From Orobanche coerulescens (lineage: Eukaryota > Streptophyta > Magnoliopsida > Lamiales > Orobanchaceae), in the NCBI GenBank assembly GCA_033398695.1, contig CM065817.1:67692001-67756000 (forward strand): 64,000 bases of DNA, written 5' to 3'. Of this stretch, positions 35,647 to 46,243 are shown one piece after another (the first letter of the stretch is position 1; each line of letters opens with the position of its first letter). A model generated the notes under the pieces. It saw only the letters and a program-made list of their open reading frames with translations. It was not told the origin of the DNA and did not search any database. The translations under genes were made by a program, and so were the position numbers.

Positions 35647-37318
35647 GTTTGCGAAAACCTAGGCAGTTGGGTCTTGTCGAGTCGTGTCTTGTCGGAGTCG
35701 TGTCTTGTCATGTCACCCAGGTGAGCAATTGTTAACAAGCGTGATCATTGTGATTCGTTATGACCAATTGTGATTCGTCGTGATTAGTATCATGGTGTAG
35801 CAATCATCTCCGTGCGGCCTATGGACGTAAGTCTCCTCTTTAAGCGAGGTAATGGCATTTCATGATTTCCTGTATGTACGATGATTGTGGTATGCAATTT
35901 TGTTTGTGTAGTATTGTGAAATGAAATCCATGTTTGATACTTATGGTACATCGTGTCTATATTTGAGATGAATGTATTGGTGGTTAGACACCGATTGGTG
36001 CAATACGATGTGAAAACTATGAATCTTGACATATTCCAGAGAAGGTATCGACGGTAGAGTTCGTGAGGAACTCAGATGGTTAGTTTTGACGTATGTTTGA
36101 ACTTGGTGTTCGCGAATTATGTTTAATTGAATTTGTGATCTCGTTGCCGAGTGGGGCATGTGGTTTCAAGTTCGATTATTTTTGGATAGTTGTACTTATG
36201 TCGGCTGCGTGTAGGTTTGAAAACGGTTTTCTTAATTGCAATTATGAGCCTGAGTATGTTTGTAAAGAACCGATTTTTGAAAACATTTCGATGGTGCGGT
36301 TAACCAACAGTTTTGCATGGATTTCGAAACCGGTTAAACTTTGACGAGTTAGTCTTTTATTTTCAGGTGACACCTTCAGACGGTATCTGAAGTAGGCGTT
36401 TTAAAGTATTTTGGACATTGTAAAATATTACCATCATTTTTTGATCGAGGGGATATTGGAAAATTTTTGCTAAGATTCGAAAGTTTCGCTTTGAAACGGA
36501 ACGGGATGTTGATGATTTCAAAAAAAAATTCTAGACTGAGTTCTTTCAGATTTATGAGAACGACAAGTCTTCTAAAATATTTTTCACACTTTTCCAAAAT
36601 TTTGAAAATAAGAAATCCTTGATCCGTTTAACGAAGAATCAATAATTACAAGCATTTTTGTGGGTTGAGAAGGAAATTTCATTTTTTTTGTGTACGTTCG
36701 GCAATTATGTTTGAAAGATACGTGTGCTGACTAATATCATTACCCGTATTGAATGATGCTCGAGTTGTGGTCATTAAACTATTTTTCCGTGACTCTTGTT
36801 AGAAAGTTTGAACTTTAATAAACTTCGAAAAATTCAGTGCTTTAACTCAGAGATTTTGACTTGAGGTTTTCAAAAGTTCAATGGAATTGGAATGTTCTTG
36901 ATTATTGGAAAATCGATGAGTTTTGTCAACTTTAGTGTAGGAGTTTATGACTATTTTATGAGAGTTTGGTTTTGTTTCGAAAACGATGGTAACAGTTGAG
37001 AATGGTTCGAAACTTGAATGATATTGTCGTATATACGGTGATAGCTGCGCTTAACGCCTTGGTCATGTGATGAATGTTTCGGGTGGGTGACCCATGTGCT
37101 TGGTTCTAATGTGTGATGACTTGATAAATGTTGTCGGAAATATTCGTTTTCGAATCTATGAGAACTATCAGATATGAGTTTATTGTGTGAACACTCTATG
37201 GTAACTCTTGTTAGCAAGTATATTTCTGTGCATCGCAGAGTGTCTTGTATGGACCTCCTTTGTGATTGATTTTATGTGTTGTTATGTCTCGTTCTAGCGA
37301 ACGGTTGTTTAGTTTAGG
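35647..37318 (+). other. P leader, no gene
   Basis: About 1.67 kb of non-coding sequence precedes gag. Only short spurious frames are present. Its beginning matches the L leader, and packaging signals would be expected here. Confidence 0.7.
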
Positions 37319-38322
37319 ATGTCGAGGGCCAGAGGTCGGGGCCGTGGCAATCAGTCGCGCGAACAGGATCATGCTGCCGGTGATGGCGTTGGTATTGGTG
37401 TCGCTACTATACTTCAGCAGGTGGAAAACTAGATGACTCATTTGACCCAAGTTGTTCAATGTAATGCTGTTGTGACTGAGAACGTCGGGTCGACTCAGTG
37501 GCTTAGAGAGGTGGTTCATATGCGTCCTCCTCGTTTTGCAGGTGTAGGCGATACTTTGGGCTGAGACGGTTGGCTTTTCCAGTTGGAGAAGATTTTCAAG
37601 GTGATTGGTTGTCCAGAGGAACAGAGGATTCCTATCACTCAGTTCCTCCTCGATAGTGACGCTGCTGATTGGTGGGAGGCCATTGAGCCTCAGGATCATG
37701 CTGTTACTTAGGAAGAGTTTAAGAAGTTGATAGAAGCGGAGTTCTGTCCGGAGTCGATTCGAGAGCAGAGGATCCGAGATTTTTATCTAGCCGAGCCGCA
37801 GGATATACCCGTGTTGCAGGCTATTATCGATTATAGTCGACAACTCGCTTACGTGAAGGGGTAGGTAAGGACCGAGGAAGACAAAATCCGTCATTTTGAT
37901 ATTCGGATGAGATCAGAGATTCGACAGTACATGTTGGGTTCCACTTGTGCTACCTTGAGAGAGTATCAGAATCGAGCCATGGCATACGAAATGGCATCAT
38001 TTTCTACTAGGCATTTGCATGAGCCGAAGAGGCAGAGGACGTTTGGATATTTTTTGAATAGTGTGGGAGTCGGAACTTCTTCTCGTCGAGTTTTGCGTAG
38101 TCCTTCGGTGAAACCTTCATTTTCTTCGTTCGGTAGAACCAAGAGTTCTAAGTCATCTTCTTTGACTCCTAGTCAGACTGGGAGGGGTTTCAATTGCAAC
38201 GTTGCGGGTCATGTGCAAGCTAATTATCCTTCGCAACCGATTACCTGTTATAACTGTGGACTCGAGGGCCACAGAGTTCAGTATTGTGAACTATTACATG
38301 AAGTTTCCCAGAATCGTGCTTA
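37319..38322 (+). pseudogene. gag: P gag remnant with one intact zinc knuckle
   Basis: The ATG at 37319 opens an Arg/Gly-rich start (MSRARGRGRGNQSRE). Capsid landmarks follow: HMRPPRFAGVGDT, AADWWEAIEP and KIRHFDIRMRSEI, matching A gag in order. At least four in-frame stops (about 37430, 37562, 37708, 37862) interrupt it; the one at 37708 replaces an expected Trp. The final open stretch, 37907-38322, contains a knuckle that has lost Cys residues (CNVAGHVQANYP) and an intact CX2CX4HX4C knuckle (CYNCGLEGHRVQYC). No protease follows. The protein would have been a capsid; this copy cannot make it. Confidence 0.85.
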
Positions 38323-38409
38323 GGCATCAGTATCAGGGTCGATTCGTCGGGACCGCTGAGACTTTGTCGTCCGTGCTTTGTTGTTTGTGACTTCACCCCT
38401 TCCCTTATT

Positions 38410-38448
38410 TTAAGTTTCGGGATGAAACTTCTTTTTAGAGGGGTAGAA
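38410..38448 (+). other. P hairpin and polypurine tract
   Basis: AAGTTTCGGGATGAAACTT is followed by CTTTTTAGAGGGGTAGAA and the 3' LTR. The stem is kept as in A, E and L although the pol frame that normally spans it is gone. Confidence 0.7.
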
Positions 38449-38954
38449 TGTAATACCCGTGATTTTCCCTTTCGGTAATTTTTCGTTTTTGGCATTTTCT
38501 GATTTCCAGAACTCGCTTGCGAGCGTTTTGACATTTGGATAATGTTTTGTTCTGCGTATTTGGTCATCCGAGTTTGTTTCAGGGCTGTTTTACACGAATT
38601 CGTGTTTTGGGCGACTTTTTCGTTATTTGGTCCATTTCGTGTGATGGTGGTTCGAAACTATTATTTCATGTTTCCGTAAGTCCGTTTAGCATTGTTAGAT
38701 GTGTTGCGAACTTTTATTGGTGTTTTGATCAAGTACCGTGTTGGATCATTCCGTAATATTCCAAAGTTTTGGGTTTCCATTGCGTTCATTCTCTTTTCGG
38801 ATCATTAGATGTTACCGTCGTGTTGGGACCGACTTTGTTTGATGTTAATTCACCATACTAGGGTTTGTGATAGTTCATTCAGGCCTTTAAATGTTGGGAT
38901 TATGCGTCTATCGATTATATCATGTTTGGGGGTCGTTTTTCGTCATTTTGGGCC

Positions 38955-39116
38955 CGAATAGTGTGCGTCGCGGCACAAGGGAGTATGCGCCGTGGCACAC
39001 ACCTTGTGTGTTTTGTGCTGGAACCGGCTGTACCACGGGCCACGGCACTAAGCCATTGCTGGGCACTGTTTTTGCCGCAGGTCTCGGCACACTTAGTCCG
39101 TGCCGCGGCACGCGAA
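38955..39116 (+). promoter_or_regulatory. P LTR: GTGCCGCGGCAC palindrome cluster
   Basis: One perfect 12-bp palindrome (GTGCCGCGGCAC, near 39,101-39,112) and about four near copies (GTCGCGGCAC, GCCGTGGCAC, GGCCACGGCAC, TCTCGGCAC) lie within 160 bp. No clear TATA box follows. Its position in the LTR resembles the CGTACG clusters of the other families. Confidence 0.5.
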
Positions 39117-40070
39117 GCTGTTTACCCCTTTTTCAGCGGGTTTGTGAGGGGAGAAGCTCATTTCATCCCCTACCTTTTTCCTCCTCTCCTTGGGCGATTT
39201 GTGGGCTATTTCTTGGGCGATTTAGCATCATCAATCTTAGAGATATAATCTTCCTTGAGATCTTGGTGTTGATTAACATCATCAATCCATGTCCTTCGTC
39301 TTTGATTCGAGGTAATCATCTTGTAAACCCTTCCTTTATATTTTGTGAATCTTCAAGACTCGGTTTGTTCTTCATGAACCGTGTTGTCGTAAATCATCAA
39401 CCGGTTGTATTGATTCTATCCCTATGATATGATTCGTACCTCTTGTCGTATTCGGGTTCGAGTGATGTTCTTGATGTTCTTGGGGAAGTATTGAACCCCA
39501 AGTGTTCGATCTTTTGTTTCGACAAATTCTTGTTGGGAATTTCGCATATTTTCCATCCTCCTTGTGATCGACTTCATAGTAATTATGTTGTTCTTGTGTT
39601 TTCACCCTAGTTGGAGGATTCGAGGGTTTCCGATCGAGCTTTCCGGTTGTTTCGCGTGCTTTGGACTTGAGGCGAGTATCTCGTCTATATTCCTTATACC
39701 TTGAGAATGTGATTTGTCGTGAAGTTAACATGGACTTGTTAGTTATTGAATATTGAACCATAACTTACTTTTAAATGAATATGTGATTTCTATGAAAGTA
39801 ATTACGAACGTAAACTTGAGTTTCACGAAGAATGATAACAACCATTTTATGTTATTTTGTGCTTAAAACGGATACTAGAAATGAGTAGTTACCCGAGGAA
39901 TTGTGGAATCGCGTAATACTTATATTATTCGCTAGTTAGCCTTTTCCCCGAATGATGGTGTACTGTGAATGTTGTGCCTTTGTTGAAATTATGATGCGTT
40001 AACTTATGCGTTACGTGTTTGCGGATGGTGGTGAATATTGCACCTTTGTTGTTGTGTGTCTTCGTGAATT

Positions 40071-40405
40071 GATTGATGTTATCCGGGTAGGGTCCGTCAA
40101 GGCCTCCGGAGGCGCGTGCTTGCGAGTATGGCCAGACGTTACGTTCTGACCATAAGGTTATCAATTCGGGTAAGTCTGGAGGGGGCTCCGAGAATCGTCA
40201 CTTGCGAGTCCGATGTCATGATAACTTATGGGCGTGATTGATTGATGTTATTCGGGTAGGGTCCGTCGAGGCCTTCGGAGGCGCGTGCTTGAGAGTACGG
40301 CCATACGTTATGATTTGACCATAAGGTTATCTAATCGGGTAGGTCTGGCGAGGGCTCTGAGAATCGTTACTTGCGAGTATGATGTCAAGATAACTTATGG
40401 GTGTG
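40071..40405 (+). repeat. 169-bp tandem duplication in the P LTR
   Basis: Two units start with GATTGATGTT at 40071 and 40240. Both contain GGGTAGGGTCCGTC and GGAGGCGCGTGCTTG. They are diverged by many substitutions, so the duplication is not recent. Confidence 0.75.
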
Positions 40406-41228
40406 TTTGAGTTTGTTTTCGATGAACTAATCCGGGTGGGAGCCTTCGGCGCAACGGAGATGATTTGACTGTTGATTTGATACCCCTGAATTGTGAATGT
40501 TTGAATCTTGGATTCTGGTTATATTGGTGGATATGGTTTTGCCTTTGAGGTTTGGGTTGAGAATTGAATCAATTACATGATTTTGAAAGGAAACCTTTTT
40601 GAAAAGGAAAAATATTCATATTTCATGATTTTACACTGAGACCCCGACGTCTCTAAATAATCTCTTAAACTGACTTCTGGAGTAATTCGCATGATTCGTT
40701 TTAAAGGAAATAATTTTTGAAAGACTTTAGACTCGGGAATCGTGTTAGTACCTTGTCGAAAGGTTATTTTCATAACGGTTGTATTCTTGATGTATAATTG
40801 TATAGCTTGGTTACTCGCTAGCGATTTCCATCGCTAACCCCTCGTTGGGGGATTATGATATGTTTTTCAGGTATTCCGTTTTGAGGGAGAGCAACCAAAG
40901 GATCGGCTTGGAGGATGATGTAAAGCAGCGATACTAGTCACAGTTGTAGTCGGTTGTCCGTCAGTGATATGTCGGTCCGAGTATTTATTTCTAGTTTCCT
41001 TGTCATCCTTAAAAGGATGGACATGTTGTGTAAATTGTGATCGAGTTGTATTTTGGTTTATTAATTGTACTGCTTTGTTGTGTTTTGAGAGACCTAATCG
41101 GTGTACGATTTTATGTTTTGGTCGTGTTGACCACATAGGAGTTGTGTTTTTTAGCTTTTTGCCTGGTAGATCCTTGCGGAAAGGGATCTACGACGTGTAA
41201 TATCCCTGAGTGGATTGAGGGTGTTACA

Positions 41229-41545
41229 CCATCCACGTGCGGAAGTCAACTGATGTCCGATTCCCTCCTAACGTATGCAACGGATGACATGTTACGTACG
41301 TTAAGACACAGGATTAACGTACGTTAATCTATCTGTGCGTACGCTAACGCCACCAGAACAGGTCAAAAATGAAATTCCCCAATTAACATCTAACCATCAA
41401 ACATGAAGTGAATAACAAAATAAGTAACTCAATTCTATAACATCTCAACAGTATAGTCATATACTAAATGCAACATGATTCAACGATATTCAAATTATCT
41501 AAACAATACAACAGTAAGGATGAAGAATTACAGTCGGATATTATA
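41229..41545 (-). repeat. Element E': inverted LTR fragment of the E family
   Basis: Its minus strand aligns with the first about 320 bp of the E LTR (46,244-46,565), including its palindromes at 41,265-41,350. The outer end reads TATAATATCC instead of TGTAATATCC. It is cut by P; the remainder would lie left of P, outside the window. Confidence 0.8.
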
Positions 41546-42796
41546 TATAGGAGAACATAAGATGTATTTACTTATTATGTTGTGTAGATTCGATTTTCCT
41601 TAAAAAGACGGTCCCTCTTTCGAATGTCAAAACGCACCTTATATATTGAATCAATCCACTATATTTCTATGTTGATTGGCTTCAATACATAGCATTAAGT
41701 TTTATGAAAATAACTCAAAGAATCATCTAACGTCTAGAGGTATATTTCTATCCTCTAGAACAACTTAGAGTGAAAATCATTTGATCTAATCAACATATTT
41801 TCTTTCGAAATATATGAAGACCATAAATATCATCATTTATTGGCCAGATAAATAAAGATTTGTAAAAAATGAAAATCACACACAATAATAAGTAATCCAT
41901 AATAGATCTTTATACAAACTTAAATAACATGACAAACCTTGTTTATAATCCCAACTAAGGATAACTTAGCCCATGAAGGGTTTATTCAACATATTACAAG
42001 TTTGAGTGGTCATTATTAGTTGAAAAAGGGAAAGAATTGATCCGAATTCCCTTAGTAGATAAAGGAGAAAGAAGCAATAAACTCCCTCAACAACATAAGC
42101 TTAACCACTATTGCATACACTCTCTCAAGAACACAAGTGTGTTCGTCACACACAAAAATATTACAAAGTGAGAAAATAATAAGATGAATGATGATTAATG
42201 ATGGATATAAAAGGTCTATTTATACACCTAAAGTCATCTAATAGCTCCAAAACTCCAGCATTATTACATTAGATCAGATCAAGGTCAGCCATCCCCTCAA
42301 TAATAGAGATTACGGCCGTGTGAGTTACGGTCGTAACTTTATAGCTTGTGTATATTGTTTATAACTTCGTCTTTTTGCACATTAGTTGCTGTGTGAGTTA
42401 CGGCCGTAACATTATTTGTACGCCCGTATAGAGTTTCAGACTTCATTTTGAGCCCATAATTTCTTAGACTTGCGTTTTCGCCCTAAATCTTCTTTGGATG
42501 ATAACTTTGATATATAACTCTGATTTTGAATCCGAAAAGACTGCCGAACTCGTCTCGAAAAGCTCTACAACATGAATACATAAAAACTCAATATAGAGAA
42601 TATTTTATAAACATATTATTTCTTGAGTAAATCAGTAATTCAATCTGATTAAGGCTAAATTTGCATCTTCATCCTATAAAAATAAAATTATTAAAAACTA
42701 ATTAATTTAAAACAAAAACGACTGGACTAGCACATAATTATGGGTGAAATATATCAATACCAATCACGGATAAGTGTATAAAACTGACACTTATCA
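41546..42796 (-). repeat. T 3' LTR (partial)
   Basis: Only its 5' end (TGATAAGTGTCAGTTTTATA, at 42796) is clear. The left end is cut by E'. No genes. It carries TATA and palindromes at 42,216-42,430. Confidence 0.6.
42216..42430 (-). promoter_or_regulatory. T LTR: TATA box and TTACGGCCGTAA palindromes
   Basis: On the minus strand GTATAAATAG (42216-42225) lies downstream of a perfect TTACGGCCGTAA (about 42,389-42,400) and of near copies (TTACGGCCGTG, TTACGGTCGTAA, TACGCCCGTA). The core differs from the CGTACG type but the frame TTACG-NN-CGTAA is the same. Confidence 0.55.
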
Positions 42797-44576
42797 CACC
42801 CCCAAACTTGAATTCTTGCTAGTCCTGAGCAAGACTCTTTATTATTCACGCTCAAAATATAAGTAAAAAATAAGACACAAAAATTAATAAAACACACATA
42901 AATAAAGAAAAATACTTATATATATATAAATAGAAAAATAGATCAAAATGCCATTTACACAACAACCAGCTTTATACAGTAGATAGAAAAGAATCAAGAT
43001 CCAAAATAAATCTAGTAATGATTTTTAAGTTAAAACACGGTTTTATTTTTGTAATTCCAAAATGCAAGGTTTCCCCCCAAAAGGTTGATTATTTCTTTCC
43101 CACTCGTGACACACACGACTCCCTTTAATGTTTGCTCGATCACTCATTTATTTTTCGACTCAATATGAAAAAAATTAATCGGCGTCATCAAATATTGTGA
43201 TTGTTCACGAAATTGAGTGTACTGAAATTCAGCCACCAATTAATTCAAATCTACTCATAATCTACATCCCTTTTAGTGATAGCTTTCACACCATTATTTG
43301 CTAACGTGTAGCTCTTTTCACCAACACATTTTCTATTTTTTTTAGCTGATAGCTTTCACACCGTTATTTGCTAACGTGTAGCTCTTTTCACAAACACATT
43401 TTCCATCTTTTTTAGGTGATAGCTTTCACACCGTTATTTGCTAACGTGTAGCTCTTTTCACCAACACATTTTCCATCTTTTTTTAGGTGATAGCTTTCAC
43501 ACCGTTATTTGCTAACGTGTAGCTCTTTTCACCAACACATTTTCCATCTCATGTGAGACGGCAGCTACGCACCTATAATGGGTTAGTCCTTTATTTTTCG
43601 TTGTTATTTTTTTTCACAATATTTTAGGACTCCCAAAATGAGGCAGCTGTTGCTGCTCAACACCTCTCCCTTTTTTTCAACTAGCCTCTTTTCACCAATG
43701 ACTTTTTCTAGGGAATATAATTTTTGCAGAAAAATCGTTTATTAGCTAAGCATGAAAAATCAAAAACTCCTCAAATTAAGTAAATTTCAGTTCTATTTTT
43801 CATCAACCGATTGATTCTTCTTTTCTCAAGGTAACGAATGACTCGATTTACATGATAACTACAAGGCTTGGAAAGAGAGATTAAGGCTCAAAAATTTTGG
43901 AATATATAATTTTTAACCGGTTAAAACAATTTTAGAAGCTTCTATATAGCTAATTTATTGGTGTTATGACCATATCTAGAAATCTCACAAATCAAAATAA
44001 ACAATATATATATATATATTTATATATATATATATACACACTAAAAAAATCAGAGGCAAATAACAAAAATAATCAAACCACACCAAAATAATCAAAACAC
44101 ACCACCCCCAAACTTGAAAAAATAAATTTGTCCTCAGTTTAAAAAAATAATAATATAAAGCAAGGGAGAAAAGCAGAATACTCCCTGTTATGAATGTTGA
44201 TGCTTGAGCTAACGTCTTTTTGAATCTGCAAGAGAAAAAAATATATACGCGGCAAACAACAAAAGAAAAAAATACAATATACCGGGAAGTATAACACAAT
44301 TTTTAAGATGCGCTTCAGGAAAGTCCGAAGAGTCGCCTTACGCTACCAACAATGCTTTTATTAAAAATAAATAATAAAAATTACAGCAATAAAAATAATA
44401 ATAAATAAATCGTGAATAAATGCGCGTCAAGAGATTAAAAAGGAACTCCTTAAGCTGCCATCATTTAGCATGATTTTTACACAACAGAAAGTAAAAAGTA
44501 ACAAGAGGTCCGATATGGGTTATCAAAGGGAGAGAAATGAATCCACTTTTCATTTTCTCACGGTCAAATCTTCCAT
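42797..44576 (-). other. T non-coding 3' part, with polypurine tracts
   Basis: No gene is visible. The tract CAAGTTTGGGGGTG abuts the LTR at 42797-42812, and a second copy (CAAGTTTGGGGGTGG) lies near 44,100-44,118; a second internal tract is compatible with a central polypurine tract. The stretch also holds 70-bp tandem repeats and an (AT)n run at 44,002-44,040. Confidence 0.55.
43277..43558 (-). repeat. 70-bp tandem repeats in T (four units)
   Basis: Units begin at 43277, 43347, 43417 and 43488, each starting TGATAGCTTTCACACC and containing TTTGCTAACGTGTAGCTC. The units are nearly identical, differing mainly in the length of a T run. Confidence 0.9.
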
Positions 44577-45174
44577 TCAGACAATATTAGCTAGAGCTGG
44601 ATCTGGTTGAGGAACAAATTCAATGAGTTTATTGATTAGTTCTTCTGGTGTTGTTGCAACGACTATGATTTGTTCAGCACACTCGGAAATAAATCCTTTA
44701 CCAGCAAAGTAGTCGATGAAAGATAGTAAACCATCAAAGAAACCATTGACATTAAGCAGACCTATTTTTTTTTTATAAACATTTAGCTGGGCTCTGGTAA
44801 CCACATGAAAAAGTTCCTCAAGAGTGCCAAAACCACCGGGAAGGGTGATAAAGGCGTCTGAATTATTTGTCATGTGAGTTATGCAATCTTACATACTTAC
44901 AGCTCTAAACTCATCTCCAATAGTTGCCCCGGTGATTTTACTTTCAGCCAGAGGTTTTGGAATTATTCTCAACACTTTTACTCCTTCCATATAGGCGATG
45001 CATGGCGCGTCCCATTAATCCTAGACTTCCTCCTCCATAAACTAGATGAATGCATTTTTCTCCTAAGGTATGACCCAAGTTGTGGGTTGCTTCAGTAAAG
45101 CATGCCTCTGTTCCATAACTAACTCCACCAAAAATGCAGACTGAGTTAAATCTTTTTGTGGAAGATGATGATTC
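44577..45174 (-). pseudogene. LOG-like cytokinin phosphoribohydrolase pseudogene, intronless
   Basis: The sequence matches the plant LOG family (cytokinin riboside 5'-monophosphate phosphoribohydrolase), soluble enzymes that release active cytokinin bases from their nucleotides. The N-terminal part (MESSSSTKRFNSVCIFGG, VYGGGSLGLMGRAMH) is followed by a one-base frameshift near 44,992. The next part (VLRIIPKPLAESKITGATIG) runs to a TAA near 44,884. The C-terminal part, 44577-44873, carries the family signature PGGFGTLEE and GLLNVNGFFDGLLSFID. The total, about 199 codons, is near the usual length of about 210-220. LOG genes typically have several introns and none is seen, which suggests a retrocopy. 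It occupies the place of pol in T, so it may have been captured by T or may have landed in it later. Either break could also be a sequencing error. Confidence 0.85.
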
Positions 45175-45257
45175 CATTTTTGAAAAGAAACTTATTTGTG
45201 AGAAAAAAAGAAAAGTACAAGTTTGAGGGATGAATAAAAGAAATAAGCACAATGTTT

Positions 45258-45270
45258 ATTTATAGAAGAA
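45258..45270 (-). promoter_or_regulatory. TATA-like box upstream of the LOG-like pseudogene
   Basis: The minus strand has TTCTATAAATAAAC about 90 bp before the ATG, a normal spacing for a plant core promoter with a short 5' UTR. If real, it argues for a copy made from genomic DNA, or for a chance promoter, rather than a plain processed transcript. Confidence 0.35.
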
Positions 45271-45569
45271 AAATAAGGTAAAATTTTTAACAAATCTGTG
45301 ATTGCATTAATTGCACTTCAACTACTCAATAGAACAATGAATGCATTTATTGCGTATCACTTTTTTTATTCAGAAAATCTCCCCATACGACAAAAATAAA
45401 AGATACTTACATGTATGTACAGTAGTTGTGATTGTGGCTCGCATCTTCCTCTGATTTTAAGTTCAGAAACAGCTTAAATGCCTTCTATGAGTCGGGGAGA
45501 AGCTTCCCATCCAATTTTCTTACAAATTGGCAAACTGTGTCTTTTAACGTCACATTCCCAAGACGTTGT
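45271..45569 (-). other. T spacer between LOG-like pseudogene and protease, no gene
   Basis: About 300 bp without recognisable coding sequence. Reverse transcriptase would be expected here in a complete element. Confidence 0.5.
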
Positions 45570-46110
45570 TCATATTCTGGCATCAATTGCATCAATTTTT
45601 AGACAATAATCATATGTGGATGGATGATTCAAAGTTTCTAGGACATTGAAGGTGGCATGTTCGTCTTGCACTCTAAGAATTAGCTTTCCTTCGTAGACGT
45701 CAATAAGAGCATGTCCGGTTGCAAGAAATGGCCGTCCCAAGATAATAGGAATATCCTGATCTTCCTCCATGTCAAGGATGATATGGAAATATAAATTTAT
45801 CAACGTTGATTAGTACATCTTCTATTATCTCATGTGGATATTTGATTGACCGATCAGCTAATTACAGTGAAACTGTTGTTGCTTTTGCTTCTCCCAAGTT
45901 TAGTTTGTTGAAAATTTACAGGGGCATCAAATTGATACTTGCCCATAAATCACAAAGAGCTTTGTCAATATTCACTTCACCAATTGTACACGGGATTGTA
46001 AAAGTTCCCGGATCATTTAGCTTGGGTGGCAACTTCTTTTGTAGTATTGCGCTGCATTCCTCTGTTAGCATGACAGTTTCATATTCTTCAAGCCTTTGTT
46101 TGTTATAAAG
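45570..46110 (-). pseudogene. T gag-protease junction and aspartic protease remnant
   Basis: The right part (45,916-46,110) has LEEYETVMLTEECSAILQ, KLPPKLNDPGTFTIPC and CDLWASINLMPL. OTA proteases usually have CDLGAS at this active site, so the Gly next to the catalytic Asp is changed to Trp. The left part, 45,570-45,803, has DMEEDQDIPIILGRPFLAT, the conserved ILGRPFLAT segment near the protease C-terminus. The two are in different frames, with a shift near 45,790. The gag side is cut by F at 46110. Confidence 0.82.
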
Positions 46111-46243
46111 TGTAATACCCACCTAAACTCTCTTATTTACTATTGTATTCTTCGATTAAATCAAACTTTGTCATACCATATCCGTGTTTATTGTAATGAG
46201 TATATTGATGAGTTATCTTAAATTGAATTGTTGATCTTAGTCG
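46111..46243 (+). repeat. Element F LTR, first piece
   Basis: It begins TGTAATACCC within the T protease region and is interrupted by E after 133 bp. Its last five bases (AGTCG) form the target duplication of E. The sequence resumes at 55943-57473. Confidence 0.75.
46239..46243. repeat. Target-site duplication of E, left copy (AGTCG)
   Basis: AGTCG directly precedes the E 5' LTR and recurs directly after the 3' LTR at 55943-55947. Confidence 0.85.

Larger units (their letters stand above)
35597..41228 (+). mobile_element. Element P: gag-only LTR element with a truncated 5' LTR
   Basis: The order on the plus strand is 5' LTR remnant, primer-binding site, a 1.7-kb leader, a gag pseudogene, polypurine tract and a full 3' LTR. 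There is no protease, RT or integrase: gag ends about 125 bp before the 3' LTR. Long-LTR elements with only gag have been described in plants as TR-GAGs. O is inserted 30 bp before the 5' LTR end. P itself lies in the LTR fragment E'. Confidence 0.83.
38449..41228 (+). repeat. P 3' LTR (2780 bp)
   Basis: It runs from TGTAATACCC to GGGTGTTACA. It includes a GC-rich palindrome cluster (38,955-39,116) and a 169-bp tandem duplication (40,071-40,405). A 178-codon frame at 38,891-39,427 lies across the palindromes and has no recognisable motif, so I do not call it a gene. The flank CCATC (41229-41233) should be the target duplication, but its partner is outside the window. Confidence 0.85.
41546..46110 (-). 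mobile_element. Element T: internally deleted OTA-type (Ogre/Tat/Athila) Ty3/gypsy element
   Basis: On the minus strand a protease remnant (45,570-46,110) is followed by a LOG-like pseudogene, a long non-coding part with 70-bp repeats, the polypurine tract AAGTTTGGGGGTG, and an LTR beginning TGATAAGTGTC at 42796. RT and integrase are absent. F interrupts it at 46110 and E' interrupts its LTR at 41545. The clade is inferred from the protease and the tract. Confidence 0.75.

Noticed and set aside
38891..39427. A 178-codon plus-strand frame in the P LTR
   Set aside because: It crosses the GC-rich palindrome cluster, an overlapping frame of 108 codons exists, and no domain is recognisable. GC-rich sequence has few stops by chance.
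40867..41136. Short frames near the end of the P LTR (both strands)
   Set aside because: They lie within the LTR, overlap on opposite strands and match no known family.
44840..44892. A short intron in the LOG-like gene (GTAAGT to CAG) that would remove the stop
   Set aside because: It would be about 43 nt, shorter than plant introns, would remove conserved residues before SDAF and would not keep the frame.
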